A DNA stretch of 64,000 nt, from contig CADAKX010000002.1 of NCBI GenBank assembly GCA_902788605.1, positions 62,001-126,000 on the forward strand, written 5' to 3'. The first letter of the stretch is position 1; each line of letters opens with the position of its first letter. The DNA comes from an uncultured Prevotellaceae bacterium. GTDB lineage: Bacteria > Bacteroidota > Bacteroidia > Bacteroidales > Bacteroidaceae. The notes below the pieces were generated by a model that was not told where the DNA came from, ran no database searches, and saw only the letters and a program-made list of their open reading frames with translations. This document shows positions 25,571 through 35,236 of the stretch, in pieces. The translations under genes were made by a program, and so were the position numbers.

Positions 25571-26155
25571 ATGTTTGAGAATCTAGAGAAATACCATATT
25601 ATCCTGGCTAGTAATTCACCGCGTCGTAGAGAACTGCTAGGCGGATTGGGTATTAATTATGAAGTAAAGGTGCTGCCCGATATCGAGGAAAACTACCCTG
25701 CAGAACTTCCTGTGGCCCAAATTGCTGAGTATATCGCCAGGGAGAAGGCTGATGCTTATCGCCAGTTGATGGCTGCCAACGACCTGATTATCACTGCCGA
25801 CACCATCGTTGTGGTTGGTGATGAGGTGATGGGCAAACCCGTTGATGCTGCCGATGCCCAGCGTATGTTGCACAAGTTGAGTGGTCGTGCCCATCAAGTT
25901 ATCACTGGTGTTTGTCTGACTACCGTTGACAAGCAGCGCGCCTTTTCTGTGACCACCGACGTTACCTTCAAGTCTCTCAGCGACGAAGAGATAGATTATT
26001 ATATCCGCACCTATCGTCCCTTCGACAAAGCAGGTGCCTACGGCATTCAGGAGTGGATAGGCTACGTGGGTGTCACCGGACTCAATGGTAGCTACTTTAA
26101 TGTGATGGGATTGCCTGTTCAGCGTATCTACAACGAACTGACTACAGCATTCTAA
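25571..26155 (+). CDS. maf: Maf-family nucleotide pyrophosphatase
   Basis: 194 residues. The opening IILASNSPRRRELL is the Maf signature that binds the triphosphate. ITADTIVVVGDEVMGKP and DKAGAYGIQEW are the other conserved motifs. It hydrolyses dTTP/UTP or modified nucleotides as a house-cleaning enzyme in the cytoplasm. It is the last gene of the nitroreductase-Rossmann-kdsC-maf string, with 14 nt after kdsC, and is followed by a strong hairpin region. Confidence 0.92.
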   Translation: MFENLEKYHIILASNSPRRRELLGGLGINYEVKVLPDIEENYPAELPVAQIAEYIAREKADAYRQLMAANDLIITADTIVVVGDEVMGKPVDAADAQRMLHKLSGRAHQVITGVCLTTVDKQRAFSVTTDVTFKSLSDEEIDYYIRTYRPFDKAGAYGIQEWIGYVGVTGLNGSYFNVMGLPVQRIYNELTTAF

Positions 26156-26167
26156 AAAATACGGCAT

Positions 26168-26238
26168 TTACGAGTTGTAAATACCATATCTATATATTAT
26201 TGAAAGTGCCATATTTACAACTCGTAAATATGGCACTT
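26168..26238. terminator. Bidirectional terminator with two hairpins and complementary loops
   Basis: A 15-bp perfect hairpin (26204-26218 with 26224-26238, loop AACTC) lies between the converging maf and acidic-protein genes. A small upstream hairpin (TTTAC, loop GAGTT, GTAAA at 26168-26182) has a loop complementary to AACTC. The two sites can also pair along 17 bp. Confidence 0.75.
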
Positions 26239-26242
26239 CTTA

Positions 26243-27049
26243 TTACTCTTCACCATAGTCGGCCAGACCCTCGGCTTCCTCATCAGGATCGCCGCTACCC
26301 AGATCCATCATCGTAGAGTAGTTGTCCTCGTTGATGTCGTCGTCATCGGGATCCTCAATCTCTACGTCGTCCTCGTCGGGCTTGTTGTAGTTGTCCTCGA
26401 TCTCTACGTCGGCATCTTCGTCCTCATCGTCGCTCATGGCCGATGCAAACTTCATGCGGGGCTTCTCGGCCTCAGGCTTTACCTTGGCAAAGATGGCCTC
26501 GACCCAGCTACCCTTGGCTACCTCGAGAACCTCAAAACCGTCCTCCACCTTCTTTTCATAGAGTCCGCCCTTCTTATGCAGACGGTCCTTGGGAAGGGTG
26601 GTGGTAGAAATGTCGAAACCGCTCTCGATGATATCCTTGATGCTTTGAGATAACGAGTCCCAGCCACCGCCGAAGTTGCGGTCGAGTACCTCGATGAGCT
26701 TGGCAGCGCTAATGTGGCGGATGTTCTCGTAGGTCAGGTCGGTCACACGCATGATGGGGCGCTTCTTGATGGCCCAGGTGATGTGCTTGTTTTCGTCAAG
26801 CTTCACCTGTCCCACTTTGTAACCTTGCTTCTCGTATTTCGTTACGACGAGGGGAGAATCGGTGTTTACCTCCTCAATCATGAATGCCGAGCGGATGATG
26901 TCTACGAAACGGCGTACGTTGTCTTTCACGTCTGGATCCTTGTCTGCGCCTTCCCACATGCGGAAGATATCGTTTTCCTGAACGTCCCAAACATTGCTCT
27001 TGGTGAGCGTCTTGAGCGTAATTACCTTTTTTTCAGCTTGTTTCTCCAT
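26243..27049 (-). CDS. Conserved-looking protein with long acidic tail, function unknown
   Basis: 268 residues. Residues 1-185 look globular with mixed helix and strand; the last 70 are very acidic (runs of Asp and Glu such as DDEDEDADVEIED and DDDDINEDN) and probably disordered. There is no signal peptide or membrane helix. Not recognised as a named family; proteins of this shape occur in Prevotella-like genomes. An acidic tail suggests interaction with basic proteins or nucleic-acid-binding partners, but that is speculation. A TATCTTTG -7 box on the minus strand at 27081-27088 lies 31 nt before the start. Confidence 0.7.
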   Translation of the reverse strand: MEKQAEKKVITLKTLTKSNVWDVQENDIFRMWEGADKDPDVKDNVRRFVDIIRSAFMIEEVNTDSPLVVTKYEKQGYKVGQVKLDENKHITWAIKKRPIMRVTDLTYENIRHISAAKLIEVLDRNFGGGWDSLSQSIKDIIESGFDISTTTLPKDRLHKKGGLYEKKVEDGFEVLEVAKGSWVEAIFAKVKPEAEKPRMKFASAMSDDEDEDADVEIEDNYNKPDEDDVEIEDPDDDDINEDNYSTMMDLGSGDPDEEAEGLADYGEE

Positions 27050-27150
27050 ATAATGTTGATTCTTTTGTAGTTTATGGTTGCAAAGATATAAAAATAATAT
27101 GAAAGTTGAATTATGAATTCCGATTTTTTTTGTACCTTTGCGACAAAAAT

Positions 27151-28422
27151 ATGGCAGAACCGTTAGCAGAAAGACTGAGACCTCGCACGTTGGACGACTA
27201 TATCGGACAGCAACACCTGGTGGGCGAGGGGGCTGTGCTCCGCAGAATGATTGATTCGGGGCGCATTTCTTCGTTTATTCTCTGGGGACCGCCGGGAGTG
27301 GGTAAAACCACGCTGGCGCAAATCATTGCCCATAAGCTCGAGACGCCTTTTTATACGCTCTCGGCTGTGACCAGTGGCGTCAAGGATGTGCGCGATGTCA
27401 TTGAGAAGGCCCAGAAGGGTCGTTTCTTCAACGAAGCTTCACCTATTTTATTTATAGACGAGATTCACCGCTTCTCAAAGTCGCAGCAGGACTCCCTGCT
27501 GGGGGCTGTGGAGCGTGGCATAGTTACGCTGATTGGTGCCACGACAGAGAATCCCTCGTTTGAGGTGATTAGACCGTTGCTTTCCCGTTGCCAACTCTAT
27601 GTGTTGAAGTCGCTCGAGAAGGCTGACTTGTTGAAACTCCTTGAGCGTGCCATCTCCAAGGATGTTATCCTGCGTGAAAGAAAGATTGAACTCAAAGAGA
27701 CGGATGCCCTGTTGCGTTATAGCGGTGGGGACGCCCGTAAGTTACTGAATATCCTGGAACTGGTGGTCGAGTCGGAGAGTGGCGATGTGGTGATTACCGA
27801 TGAACTGGTGGTGGCTCGTCTGCAACAGAACCCCTTGGCTTATGACAAGGACGGTGAGATGCACTACGACATCATCTCGGCCTTCATTAAGAGTATCCGT
27901 GGCAGCGATCCTGATGCCGCTCTCTATTGGATGGCACGCATGATTGAGGGTGGTGAAGATCCGCAGTTTATTGCCCGACGCATGGTTATCTCGGCTTCCG
28001 AGGATATCGGACTTGCTAATCCCAATGCCCTTCTGCTGGCTAATGCCGCCTTTGATGCGGTGATGAAGATTGGTTGGCCCGAGGCAAGAATTGCCCTGGC
28101 AGAGTGTGCTGTCTATCTGGCCACCTCGCCCAAGAGCAACTCGGCCTATCTGGGCATTGATGCCGCGCTGGCGTTGGTGCGTGAGACTGGTAATCAGCCA
28201 GTTCCACTGCCCATCCGCAATGCACCCACGCAGTTGATGAAAGAACTGGGCTATCATGACGGATATAAGTATCCACATGATTATCCTGGCCATTTTACGC
28301 CCCAACAGTATATGCCCGATGAGTTGCAGGACAGACGTCTCTGGCACGGACAGCATAGTCCACAAGAAGAGAAACTGTGGCAGCGTATGGTGAACTATTG
28401 GGGGAAGAGGTTTGAGGATTGA
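27151..28422 (+). CDS. rarA: Replication-associated recombination protein A (MgsA/RarA AAA+ ATPase)
   Basis: 423 residues. Walker A GPPGVGKT is at 46-53, Walker B DEIH at 103-106 and sensor 1 in GATTENPSFE. The C-terminal tetramerisation region ends with GYHDGYKYPHDYPG, typical of RarA. It acts at stalled replication forks with SSB. The ATG at 27151 gives the canonical MAEPLAERLRP start. The TACCTTTG box (27133-27140) ends only 10 nt upstream, so the leader is very short. The next gene starts 12 nt downstream. Confidence 0.95.
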   Translation: MAEPLAERLRPRTLDDYIGQQHLVGEGAVLRRMIDSGRISSFILWGPPGVGKTTLAQIIAHKLETPFYTLSAVTSGVKDVRDVIEKAQKGRFFNEASPILFIDEIHRFSKSQQDSLLGAVERGIVTLIGATTENPSFEVIRPLLSRCQLYVLKSLEKADLLKLLERAISKDVILRERKIELKETDALLRYSGGDARKLLNILELVVESESGDVVITDELVVARLQQNPLAYDKDGEMHYDIISAFIKSIRGSDPDAALYWMARMIEGGEDPQFIARRMVISASEDIGLANPNALLLANAAFDAVMKIGWPEARIALAECAVYLATSPKSNSAYLGIDAALALVRETGNQPVPLPIRNAPTQLMKELGYHDGYKYPHDYPGHFTPQQYMPDELQDRRLWHGQHSPQEEKLWQRMVNYWGKRFED

Positions 28423-28434
28423 GATTTGAGGCTT

Positions 28435-29061
28435 ATGAATCAAGATATCATTATTAAGATTATTGAGTTGCTGGGCACCTTCGCCTTTGCTGTCTCGGGC
28501 ATCCGTCATGCTGCTGCGAAGCATTTTGACTGGTTTGGTGGCTATGTCTGCGGCATTGCTGTGGCCATTGGTGGCGGTACCATCCGTGACGTCATTCTAG
28601 ATGTGCCTATTTTCTGGATGACCACACCTATTTATATGATATGTACAGCAGTGGCTCTGTTGACCGTGGTATTTCTGCGCCGTTGGCTGGAACCCCTGAA
28701 GAATGCGTGGTTTGTATTCGATACCTTCGGACTAGCCCTCTTTACCATTGCGGGTATCCAGCGCAGTCTTGATGCTGGACAGGCTTTTTGGGTGGCTATT
28801 ATCATGGGTTGTATTACTGGAGCGGCTGGTGGTGTGATTCGCGATGTGCTTCTGAACAATGAACCAGTGATTTTTCATAAGGAAATCTATGCAATGGCCT
28901 GCGTCCTGGGCGGCATCGCTTATTGGGCCGGAATAGAACTGGGGATACCTGTAGGTGTTACGGCTATCATCAGTTTTGTGGTGACGTGTGTCATCCGATT
29001 CCTGGCTGTGCGCTATCATATTGCATTGCCCATATTAAAAGCAGAAAACGAAGAAGACTGA
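28435..29061 (+). CDS. TRIC/UPF0126 family membrane protein
   Basis: 208 residues with about seven hydrophobic segments arranged as two repeats. Each repeat carries a Gly-rich motif, AIGGGTIRDVILD in the first and GAAGGVIRDVLLN in the second, the hallmark of bacterial trimeric intracellular cation channel homologs (YadS/YvgT). A selective cation conductance in the inner membrane is known for family members. It follows rarA by 12 nt. The C-terminal codons form the 5' arm of its own terminator. An earlier TTG start is possible, but the ATG at 28435 is preferred. Confidence 0.88.
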   Translation: MNQDIIIKIIELLGTFAFAVSGIRHAAAKHFDWFGGYVCGIAVAIGGGTIRDVILDVPIFWMTTPIYMICTAVALLTVVFLRRWLEPLKNAWFVFDTFGLALFTIAGIQRSLDAGQAFWVAIIMGCITGAAGGVIRDVLLNNEPVIFHKEIYAMACVLGGIAYWAGIELGIPVGVTAIISFVVTCVIRFLAVRYHIALPILKAENEED

Positions 29062-29086
29062 TGACTTCTTCGTTTTCTGCTTTCTT
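29041..29086 (+). terminator. Terminator overlapping the end of the TRIC gene
   Basis: A perfect 16-bp stem (29041-29056 with 29065-29080), an 8-nt loop and TTTCTT follow. The stop codon (29059-29061) lies in the loop, so the last codons double as terminator. Confidence 0.85.
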
Positions 29087-29124
29087 GTATATCCCTTTCC
29101 TTATTGCTTCCTGTTTTTTCTTTC

Positions 29125-32100
29125 CTATTGCATCCTGTTGAGTCCTTCCCAACGCACACACCATGTACCGTCCTGTGGGAAGCCAGGATTGCAGATGTCG
29201 GGACAGCCCTCCCATCCGGCACACATCATTGCGATGGCAGTGAGTAGGGCGCCGTTGCCTGGCAGGTAGATGCGCAGGCGGTCGGCAGTCTGGAAGTTGT
29301 GTCCATTCTTCAGGTAGGTGTTCTTCTCAACGTTCATCAGCAGGGCTTGTAAAGCAATCTCTGGTTCTCCCAATCGGGCTGCTGCCATTGCCGTCATGCC
29401 GTAATCCCAGCCCCATGTTGAGGGCCAGTTCCAATGGGTCATTACCCAGGATAGGGTGGCGCGGGCAGCGACGGTGTCGCAGCTTATAGGAGAAGAAGGG
29501 AGAATGCCGAAGACACCCAGAACGGCAGGGTGGTCACTACGGCTCTTCTCGGCGTTGAGGGTTGCGTTGATTGGAGCCCCGGCGGTGTAGATGCTGTCTT
29601 GCTGAGGGATAGTAGCTATGTGGGCTGTGATGTCATCCCACAGTTCACATCGGGGCTTCCCTAGTCGTTCTCGCCATTCGTTGGCTTTGTTGAGCCCATA
29701 GTACCAGTAGGCCAGTTCGAAGGGCTGGTTGTAGGCCATGTCCTTCGAAACGCTTTCTTGCATGGCTGTGATACCTTTTAAATTGTATGTGTTCTTGTCT
29801 GCATCATAGCTTGCAAAGTCAGCCATAAACTTAGCTGTTTCTTCGACCAGTTTCCCGTATTTCTCCAAGGTGGCCCTTGTGGGGTTGGCGCGATAGAGTT
29901 CTTCCGCCATATAGATATAATGTGGCTGTTGCCAGATGAGGAAACTGCCCACGTTTGATGGTGCCTCGCCAGCCCACGGGTCGGTCATCTTCATCCATCG
30001 CAGCCCCTTGAAGCCCTGACGCTGTGCAATGTTCTTAGCTTCCTGAACAGTCGATGTGTTGTACCAGTGCATCACCTTTTCCAAGACCTCTGGCCTGTTC
30101 CAAAGGGTGAAGTCCACCATGTGCCACCATGTCATCTCCAGGTGCGGACGGCCAAACCAAGAGTTGTAGGTGAGACCTGTCTCCTGTGGCGGTAATGCGT
30201 TGGCGCAGTTGACTTGTGTGAGATATTGAGATAAGACCACACGACGTTCTAATTCGTTAGAACCCAGATTTTTGCATGCTGAGAAATCAACCATTGCTCC
30301 ATGATTCCACCATGTGTTCCATTCCTTCATCACATTCTTCAGTTCTTGGTCATACACCAGTGTGGAATTGTCTTGGGGGATGTTGGTAGAGTAGTGTGCT
30401 TTTAGCGTGAGCACGTCATCGTTGGACGACAGCAGAAATTCGTGCGAACTTGTTTCGATGATGGTAGCCTGGCCTGTCCATGATAGTTGCAGGAAATAAC
30501 GGGTGGTGTCCAAAGTGTGTTCGATGAGAGCCGAGTGACTATCCTCGCAAACAATGTGTGATTGGTGAAGCGTGGGTTTGGTCCAGTCGGCAGCATCGTC
30601 AGAATGTTTACCTGTGGGGTAGGGCAGTCGGATGCTTACCTTTGCCTGTCCGTTCTTCAGCAGGGCTGTTTTGATGTGATAGACCACAGCATCCTGATCT
30701 TGCCGTGCGATAGTGCTTACCTCCACCGCTTCGCCATCGGCTTTGAATCTTGATTCGATGACGCCGTCATATAGCTTTAGTTCCTGATGGATGTCTCTCA
30801 GGTTTGCTAGTGGAATGCGTTGTCCGCTTCTGTCTCTCAAATCCAGTCCGATAACGCCCAGGTTCAGTCGGTGAGGATTAGCACGGAAGTATTCAGTGGC
30901 CAGTTTGTGACGTCCGTCCTCAGCGTGTTTGTACTCCACGGCATATACCTCGTCGTGTCCATGACCTAAGTCCATTGTTCGTTCGCTCTCTTCGCGTTTC
31001 AGGTTCAACGGGTTGGGAAACGAGTGCCAGCCCCAGTCACTCATCGTGGTCAGGGGAATGCCGTTGGTATACTCATCAGGATAAGATTGCATTCCAGTGA
31101 CGTCGACAGTAGTAGCCAAATGACCATTGCCTACGGTGAGCGATGCCAGTGGGTCAGCCTGGGTGATGACGGGGTTGTGGCGCTGTGTCACAGCCTTGCG
31201 GTCTATGGGGTGCATCACGTCGTCGGTGGTATAGCCCATCTGCTCTATCTCTAGGCTTGCCCAGATAAAAGGACCAATTCCTTTCGCATCGTTATCGCGC
31301 TGAGGCTCAGATAGATAGTATTCGAATGTTCCATTACGCCTTCGGTTATTGTCAGGTCCTAATCCTGCTACAGAACAGCAGTGGGTTAGCGACAGACTCA
31401 GGTCATTGTCAATGCGGATGAAGTTGTTGATGATACCCCGATAGGCCTTGATGCCAGCTTCGCGATAAGGTGTACCAACATAGCCCTTTCTGTAGGCCTT
31501 GAGCAGGGCGTAGGCAAACATGCACGAGCAAGTACTCTCCAGATAGTTCTCGACTTGCGAGTGACCTTCGGCCGAGCGACTCTTGCGTCCGGGGGCATCC
31601 ATCACCTGATACCATACTCCCGATTGCTTGTCCTGCCATTTGACGATAGCCTCCAGATCCTTCTGTAGGAGTGTGATGACCTCTTGGCGTCGTGCATAGT
31701 CCTTGGGCAGTGCATCGAGAATCTCTATCAGTGCCATGGTGTACCACCCCTGCGCACGTCCCCAGCAGTGCTGACTCAGTCCCGTTTCGGGGTCTGCCCA
31801 AAACATATTCTTCGTCTCATCATAGGCATGACGATTGAGGCCTGTCTTGGTGTCCAGCGTGCGTTCGTAGGTCTTTATGAGTTGGTCTACTGCATCGTCG
31901 TAGATCTTGGTGACGTTCTTTTTATCGGTGAATGGTGCTGTCAGACAACGAAAGGGCAAACCCATGAAGATGCCATCGAGCCAAACCTGATAGGCATAGA
32001 TAGCCTTGTGCCAATAGATGTTGTCGTCCTTGGTGCGTGGTTGTCGTTCCAACTGCTTCATGAGTGTTTGCAGTGCCTTCAGGTTTTTCGTTTCGGGAGC

Positions 32101-33819
32101 CTGAGCATAGAGACGGGCCACAAAATGGCCCGTACGAATATTGTCTAAGTTGTAATCCTTCAGTTTGTAGCCCCTGATGCCTCCTTTCCTGTCTATCATC
32201 GTGTCGGTGTATTGCTGACAGTAGTCCATGATATCCTGTCCACCATAGCGTAGATACGTGTCGAGCATCGCCTCCAGTTCTATTCCCATGACATACGACC
32301 ACTTGGGACGCTTGGAGAAGTCCAGCAGAAACGACTTCGGTGTGCGAGCCATCTCAGAGCGTGTCATCCATTCAGAGTAGTGCTTGTATGGCATCTGCGT
32401 TAGAGCCAGACTGCCGTTGATGTAGAGGCGTTCGAAGTGGATGCCGGAGGTCTTGCCGGTGATAGTGTTGCCCTGTTGTATGCCGTCGAAGTGGCAGTCT
32501 CTCACGGTGATTTCTTTGACGAAGGTATCTTCATTGAGACCGATGATCTGTACACCGTAGCGTGACTTCTGGCAGGTGACCCGTTCCATCAGTACGTTCT
32601 TGACTGTGGGGTAGTAGCCACGACAGCATACCTCGTGAGACTCGTAGTCCAGATTGATTTTTAGTACCGACTCAGCACATTGTCCCACCTTAATATCCCT
32701 GACATAGACAGCTTCGATGACGCCACCTCGACATGAGTTGGTCTTGATGCGAAGTACGCGGTCCAGGTTGGGCGAGTCCATCACGCAGTCGTGGGCAAAG
32801 ATATTCTTGGCACCTCCACTGATTTCCGAACCGATGACTACGCCGCCGTGCCCATTCTTCATCTCACAGTTCCTTACGATAATGTTCTGCGATGCCATTG
32901 CCCTTTCACGTCCATCGCGGTTGCGTCCACTCTTGATGGCAATGCAGTCATCGCCCGTGTTGAAATAGCAGTTTTCGATGAGAACCCTGTTGCATGACTC
33001 CGGGTCGCAGCCATCACCATTGGGGCCTGCGTTGTTGATACGTACACCCCTCACCGTCACATCCTCCGACTTCAAGGGGTGGATGACCCAGAAAGGTGAG
33101 TCGAGCAGTGTCACCCCCTCAATGAGGATGCGCTGACATTGGTTGAGGCCTACCAGTTGGGGACGCAGGCCATCCTGAGCCTTGAAAACACGACTCTCCA
33201 CACGCTGACCCTTGTCGTTCTTCATCGGTACGCCGTCCTCACCGTTTTTCAGTAGTCGCGGTCTGGCTTCTGTCTTCTGACTCACCATTCCCTCTTTCCA
33301 GCCATACTTACTGGCACCGCACCATGGCCACCATGTCTCCTTGGAGCCATTACCGTCGATGGTGCCCTTGCCGGTGATAGCGATGTCGCTCTGTTGAAAC
33401 GCATAGATACACGGCGACAGGTTATAGCAATCGACGCCCTCCCACGATGTCTCGACGATGGGGTAGAGTGCAGGTTCGAAGGCAAACTTCAGGGTGGCCC
33501 CCTGTTCGATAACCAGGTTTACGCCACTTTTCAGGTGGATGGCTCCCGTGATGAATGTCTGTCCTGCGGGCACCACCACGCGTCCGCCCCCTTTGGTAGA
33601 GCATTGGTCGATGGCCTTCTGGATAGCCCGTTGGTTGGTGGCAGCTGTTGCGCTGGTCTTGGCACCGAAAGATGAAATGCTATAGGTGGTCGCACCCAGT
33701 TTTGGCAACTGGATGCTGCGTTCTATCTCGCGATATGTCTTCTCGTCCCAGTCGATAGCGAAGCAAAGTGTGGGGCAAAGCAGACAGAGAAGTAGAGTAA
33801 AGAGGTTTTTGTAGTGCAT
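29125..33819 (-). CDS. Trimodular secreted pectinase: GH28 + GH105 + six-hairpin-like glycosidase domain
   Basis: 1564 residues with a signal peptide (about 1-21). Residues about 35-470 are a GH28 beta-helix: NGDGCDPES near 267, GDDCIAIKSG (289-298) and NGHGGVVIGS (322-331), the polygalacturonase catalytic motifs. Residues about 501-866 are GH105 (unsaturated galacturonyl hydrolase): WLDGIFMGLPF at 613, WGRAQGWY and NYLESTCSCMFAYALLKA. Residues about 879-1564 begin SLTVGNGHLATTVDVTGMQ and look like an (alpha/alpha)6 glycosidase; family unassigned. The three activities together suit stepwise removal of uronic and other side chains from pectin in the periplasm. The frame is continuous. The ATG at 33819 fits the signal peptide; an upstream in-frame start is within the promoter. 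Confidence 0.85.
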   Translation of the reverse strand: MHYKNLFTLLLCLLCPTLCFAIDWDEKTYREIERSIQLPKLGATTYSISSFGAKTSATAATNQRAIQKAIDQCSTKGGGRVVVPAGQTFITGAIHLKSGVNLVIEQGATLKFAFEPALYPIVETSWEGVDCYNLSPCIYAFQQSDIAITGKGTIDGNGSKETWWPWCGASKYGWKEGMVSQKTEARPRLLKNGEDGVPMKNDKGQRVESRVFKAQDGLRPQLVGLNQCQRILIEGVTLLDSPFWVIHPLKSEDVTVRGVRINNAGPNGDGCDPESCNRVLIENCYFNTGDDCIAIKSGRNRDGRERAMASQNIIVRNCEMKNGHGGVVIGSEISGGAKNIFAHDCVMDSPNLDRVLRIKTNSCRGGVIEAVYVRDIKVGQCAESVLKINLDYESHEVCCRGYYPTVKNVLMERVTCQKSRYGVQIIGLNEDTFVKEITVRDCHFDGIQQGNTITGKTSGIHFERLYINGSLALTQMPYKHYSEWMTRSEMARTPKSFLLDFSKRPKWSYVMGIELEAMLDTYLRYGGQDIMDYCQQYTDTMIDRKGGIRGYKLKDYNLDNIRTGHFVARLYAQAPETKNLKALQTLMKQLERQPRTKDDNIYWHKAIYAYQVWLDGIFMGLPFRCLTAPFTDKKNVTKIYDDAVDQLIKTYERTLDTKTGLNRHAYDETKNMFWADPETGLSQHCWGRAQGWYTMALIEILDALPKDYARRQEVITLLQKDLEAIVKWQDKQSGVWYQVMDAPGRKSRSAEGHSQVENYLESTCSCMFAYALLKAYRKGYVGTPYREAGIKAYRGIINNFIRIDNDLSLSLTHCCSVAGLGPDNNRRRNGTFEYYLSEPQRDNDAKGIGPFIWASLEIEQMGYTTDDVMHPIDRKAVTQRHNPVITQADPLASLTVGNGHLATTVDVTGMQSYPDEYTNGIPLTTMSDWGWHSFPNPLNLKREESERTMDLGHGHDEVYAVEYKHAEDGRHKLATEYFRANPHRLNLGVIGLDLRDRSGQRIPLANLRDIHQELKLYDGVIESRFKADGEAVEVSTIARQDQDAVVYHIKTALLKNGQAKVSIRLPYPTGKHSDDAADWTKPTLHQSHIVCEDSHSALIEHTLDTTRYFLQLSWTGQATIIETSSHEFLLSSNDDVLTLKAHYSTNIPQDNSTLVYDQELKNVMKEWNTWWNHGAMVDFSACKNLGSNELERRVVLSQYLTQVNCANALPPQETGLTYNSWFGRPHLEMTWWHMVDFTLWNRPEVLEKVMHWYNTSTVQEAKNIAQRQGFKGLRWMKMTDPWAGEAPSNVGSFLIWQQPHYIYMAEELYRANPTRATLEKYGKLVEETAKFMADFASYDADKNTYNLKGITAMQESVSKDMAYNQPFELAYWYYGLNKANEWRERLGKPRCELWDDITAHIATIPQQDSIYTAGAPINATLNAEKSRSDHPAVLGVFGILPSSPISCDTVAARATLSWVMTHWNWPSTWGWDYGMTAMAAARLGEPEIALQALLMNVEKNTYLKNGHNFQTADRLRIYLPGNGALLTAIAMMCAGWEGCPDICNPGFPQDGTWCVRWEGLNRMQ

Positions 33820-33846
33820 TCTTAGCTTGGGGTTTTTAAGATGTTG

Positions 33847-33877
33847 CAAAGGTACAAAGATAATTCCAAAACGCAAA
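33847..33877 (-). promoter_or_regulatory. Promoter of the trimodular pectinase gene
   Basis: On the minus strand TTTG (33874-33877), 19 bp and TACCTTTG (33847-33854) match the consensus fully. A second TATCTTTG lies just upstream of it. Confidence 0.75.
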
Positions 33878-33892
33878 AAAATGTCGTCTTAT

Positions 33893-33923
33893 TTTGTTTT
33901 ACCGCAGATTTTTTGTATTTTTG
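33893..33923 (+). promoter_or_regulatory. Promoter of the mechanosensitive channel gene
   Basis: TTTG (33893-33896), a 19-bp spacer and TATTTTTG (33916-33923), 24 nt before the ATG. It is divergent from the pectinase promoter, with the two -33 boxes 15 bp apart. Confidence 0.72.
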
Positions 33924-33947
33924 CAGGGTCATCGATACTGAAAACCT

Positions 33948-35201
33948 ATGAATAAACGATTTTTGATAGATTCATTATATGCCTACAAAGAGCATCTTCC
34001 CATCAAAGCCGAGGTGGGAGAGGCAAGCGACTTGTTGCTGAACATCGCATTGCTAGTGCTGATTGTTGTGGTGCAGGCGTTATTGATAAAAGCTACCCTT
34101 TGGCTCTATAAACGCTGGAAGTTCAGTCTGACCCGCTTTACGCTGCGTAAGGCTATCCCCTTGAAAATCAAGGACTATGAAGTGCTGAACGTCCATAAGC
34201 AGGGTGTGCTGTTTCTGGTTATCTACAGACTGCTGCGTGCTGCCATCATTGTGATGCAGCTGATGGTGAGTATCCCCCTGATGTTCTTTGTGTTTCCCGA
34301 GACGAAGAAGTTTACCTTCACCATCCTGGGGTATATCTGGAACCCCGTGAAGGACCTCTTCTGGAGTGTGGTGAGCTATCTGCCTAATGTCTTCAAGATC
34401 ATCGTTCTCGTTGTGCTGACTCATTATCTGGTGAAGATCTTGCGCTATTTCTCCAACGAGGTGGCTTCTGGACATCTAAAGATTAACGGTTTCTATCCCG
34501 ACTGGGCCCGTCCCACGTTCTTCATCCTCCGATTCCTGTGCTATTCGTTTATGTTTGTGATGATATGGCCTCTGTTGCCCAGCAGTGATTCACAGGTGTT
34601 CCAGGGCGTGTCGGTGTTTATCGGTGTCATCGTGTCATTGGGTTCGATGTCTATTTTCGGCAACCTGATGGCTGGACTTGTGATGACCTATATGCGCCCT
34701 TTCCGTGTGGGTGACTTCATCCGCTTTGGCGATGTGGAAGGCTTTGTTGTCGAGAAGACGGGTCTGGTGACGCGTCTGCGTACCAGGAAAAACCTGTTGG
34801 TGACTATTCCCAACTCCACCCTGATGAGTGCCCAGACCTCCAACTACACGATGTCAGCAGAGAACTATGGCATCATCGTGCATACGAAGGTGACCATTGG
34901 CTATGACGTGAAGCACGACACCATTGAGAATCTTCTGCTCAGTGCTGCCCGTGCCACGAAACATATTGAGAAGCGTCCGTTGCCCTTTGTCATCGTGACG
35001 ACATTGGATGACTTCTATGTGGAATATGAGATTAATGCTTATACGAAGCATACGAATCAGTTGTCCACCATCTATTCAGAACTTCATCAGAACATTCTTG
35101 ATGCCTTCCATCAGTCAGGTGTCGAGATTATGTCGCCCCATATCTTTGCCCATCGCAACGATTTGGAACTCCAGATTCCGAAGGAAGATATGGGGCGTTG
35201 A
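33948..35201 (+). CDS. Mechanosensitive channel of the MscS family
   Basis: 417 residues. About five hydrophobic segments (near 30-50, 92-115, 143-162, 185-205 and 215-240) precede the MscS signature SLGSMSIFGNLMAGLVMTYMRPF, a pore-lining helix with repeated small residues. A beta domain follows (RVGDFIRFGDVEGFV) and a cytosolic alpha/beta end. It releases solutes on hypo-osmotic shock from the inner membrane. The N-terminal membrane part is longer than E. coli MscS. It has its own promoter. Confidence 0.9.
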   Translation: MNKRFLIDSLYAYKEHLPIKAEVGEASDLLLNIALLVLIVVVQALLIKATLWLYKRWKFSLTRFTLRKAIPLKIKDYEVLNVHKQGVLFLVIYRLLRAAIIVMQLMVSIPLMFFVFPETKKFTFTILGYIWNPVKDLFWSVVSYLPNVFKIIVLVVLTHYLVKILRYFSNEVASGHLKINGFYPDWARPTFFILRFLCYSFMFVMIWPLLPSSDSQVFQGVSVFIGVIVSLGSMSIFGNLMAGLVMTYMRPFRVGDFIRFGDVEGFVVEKTGLVTRLRTRKNLLVTIPNSTLMSAQTSNYTMSAENYGIIVHTKVTIGYDVKHDTIENLLLSAARATKHIEKRPLPFVIVTTLDDFYVEYEINAYTKHTNQLSTIYSELHQNILDAFHQSGVEIMSPHIFAHRNDLELQIPKEDMGR

Positions 35202-35236
35202 AGATGTTTGGACAATCGTGAAAAATCATGAATTAA

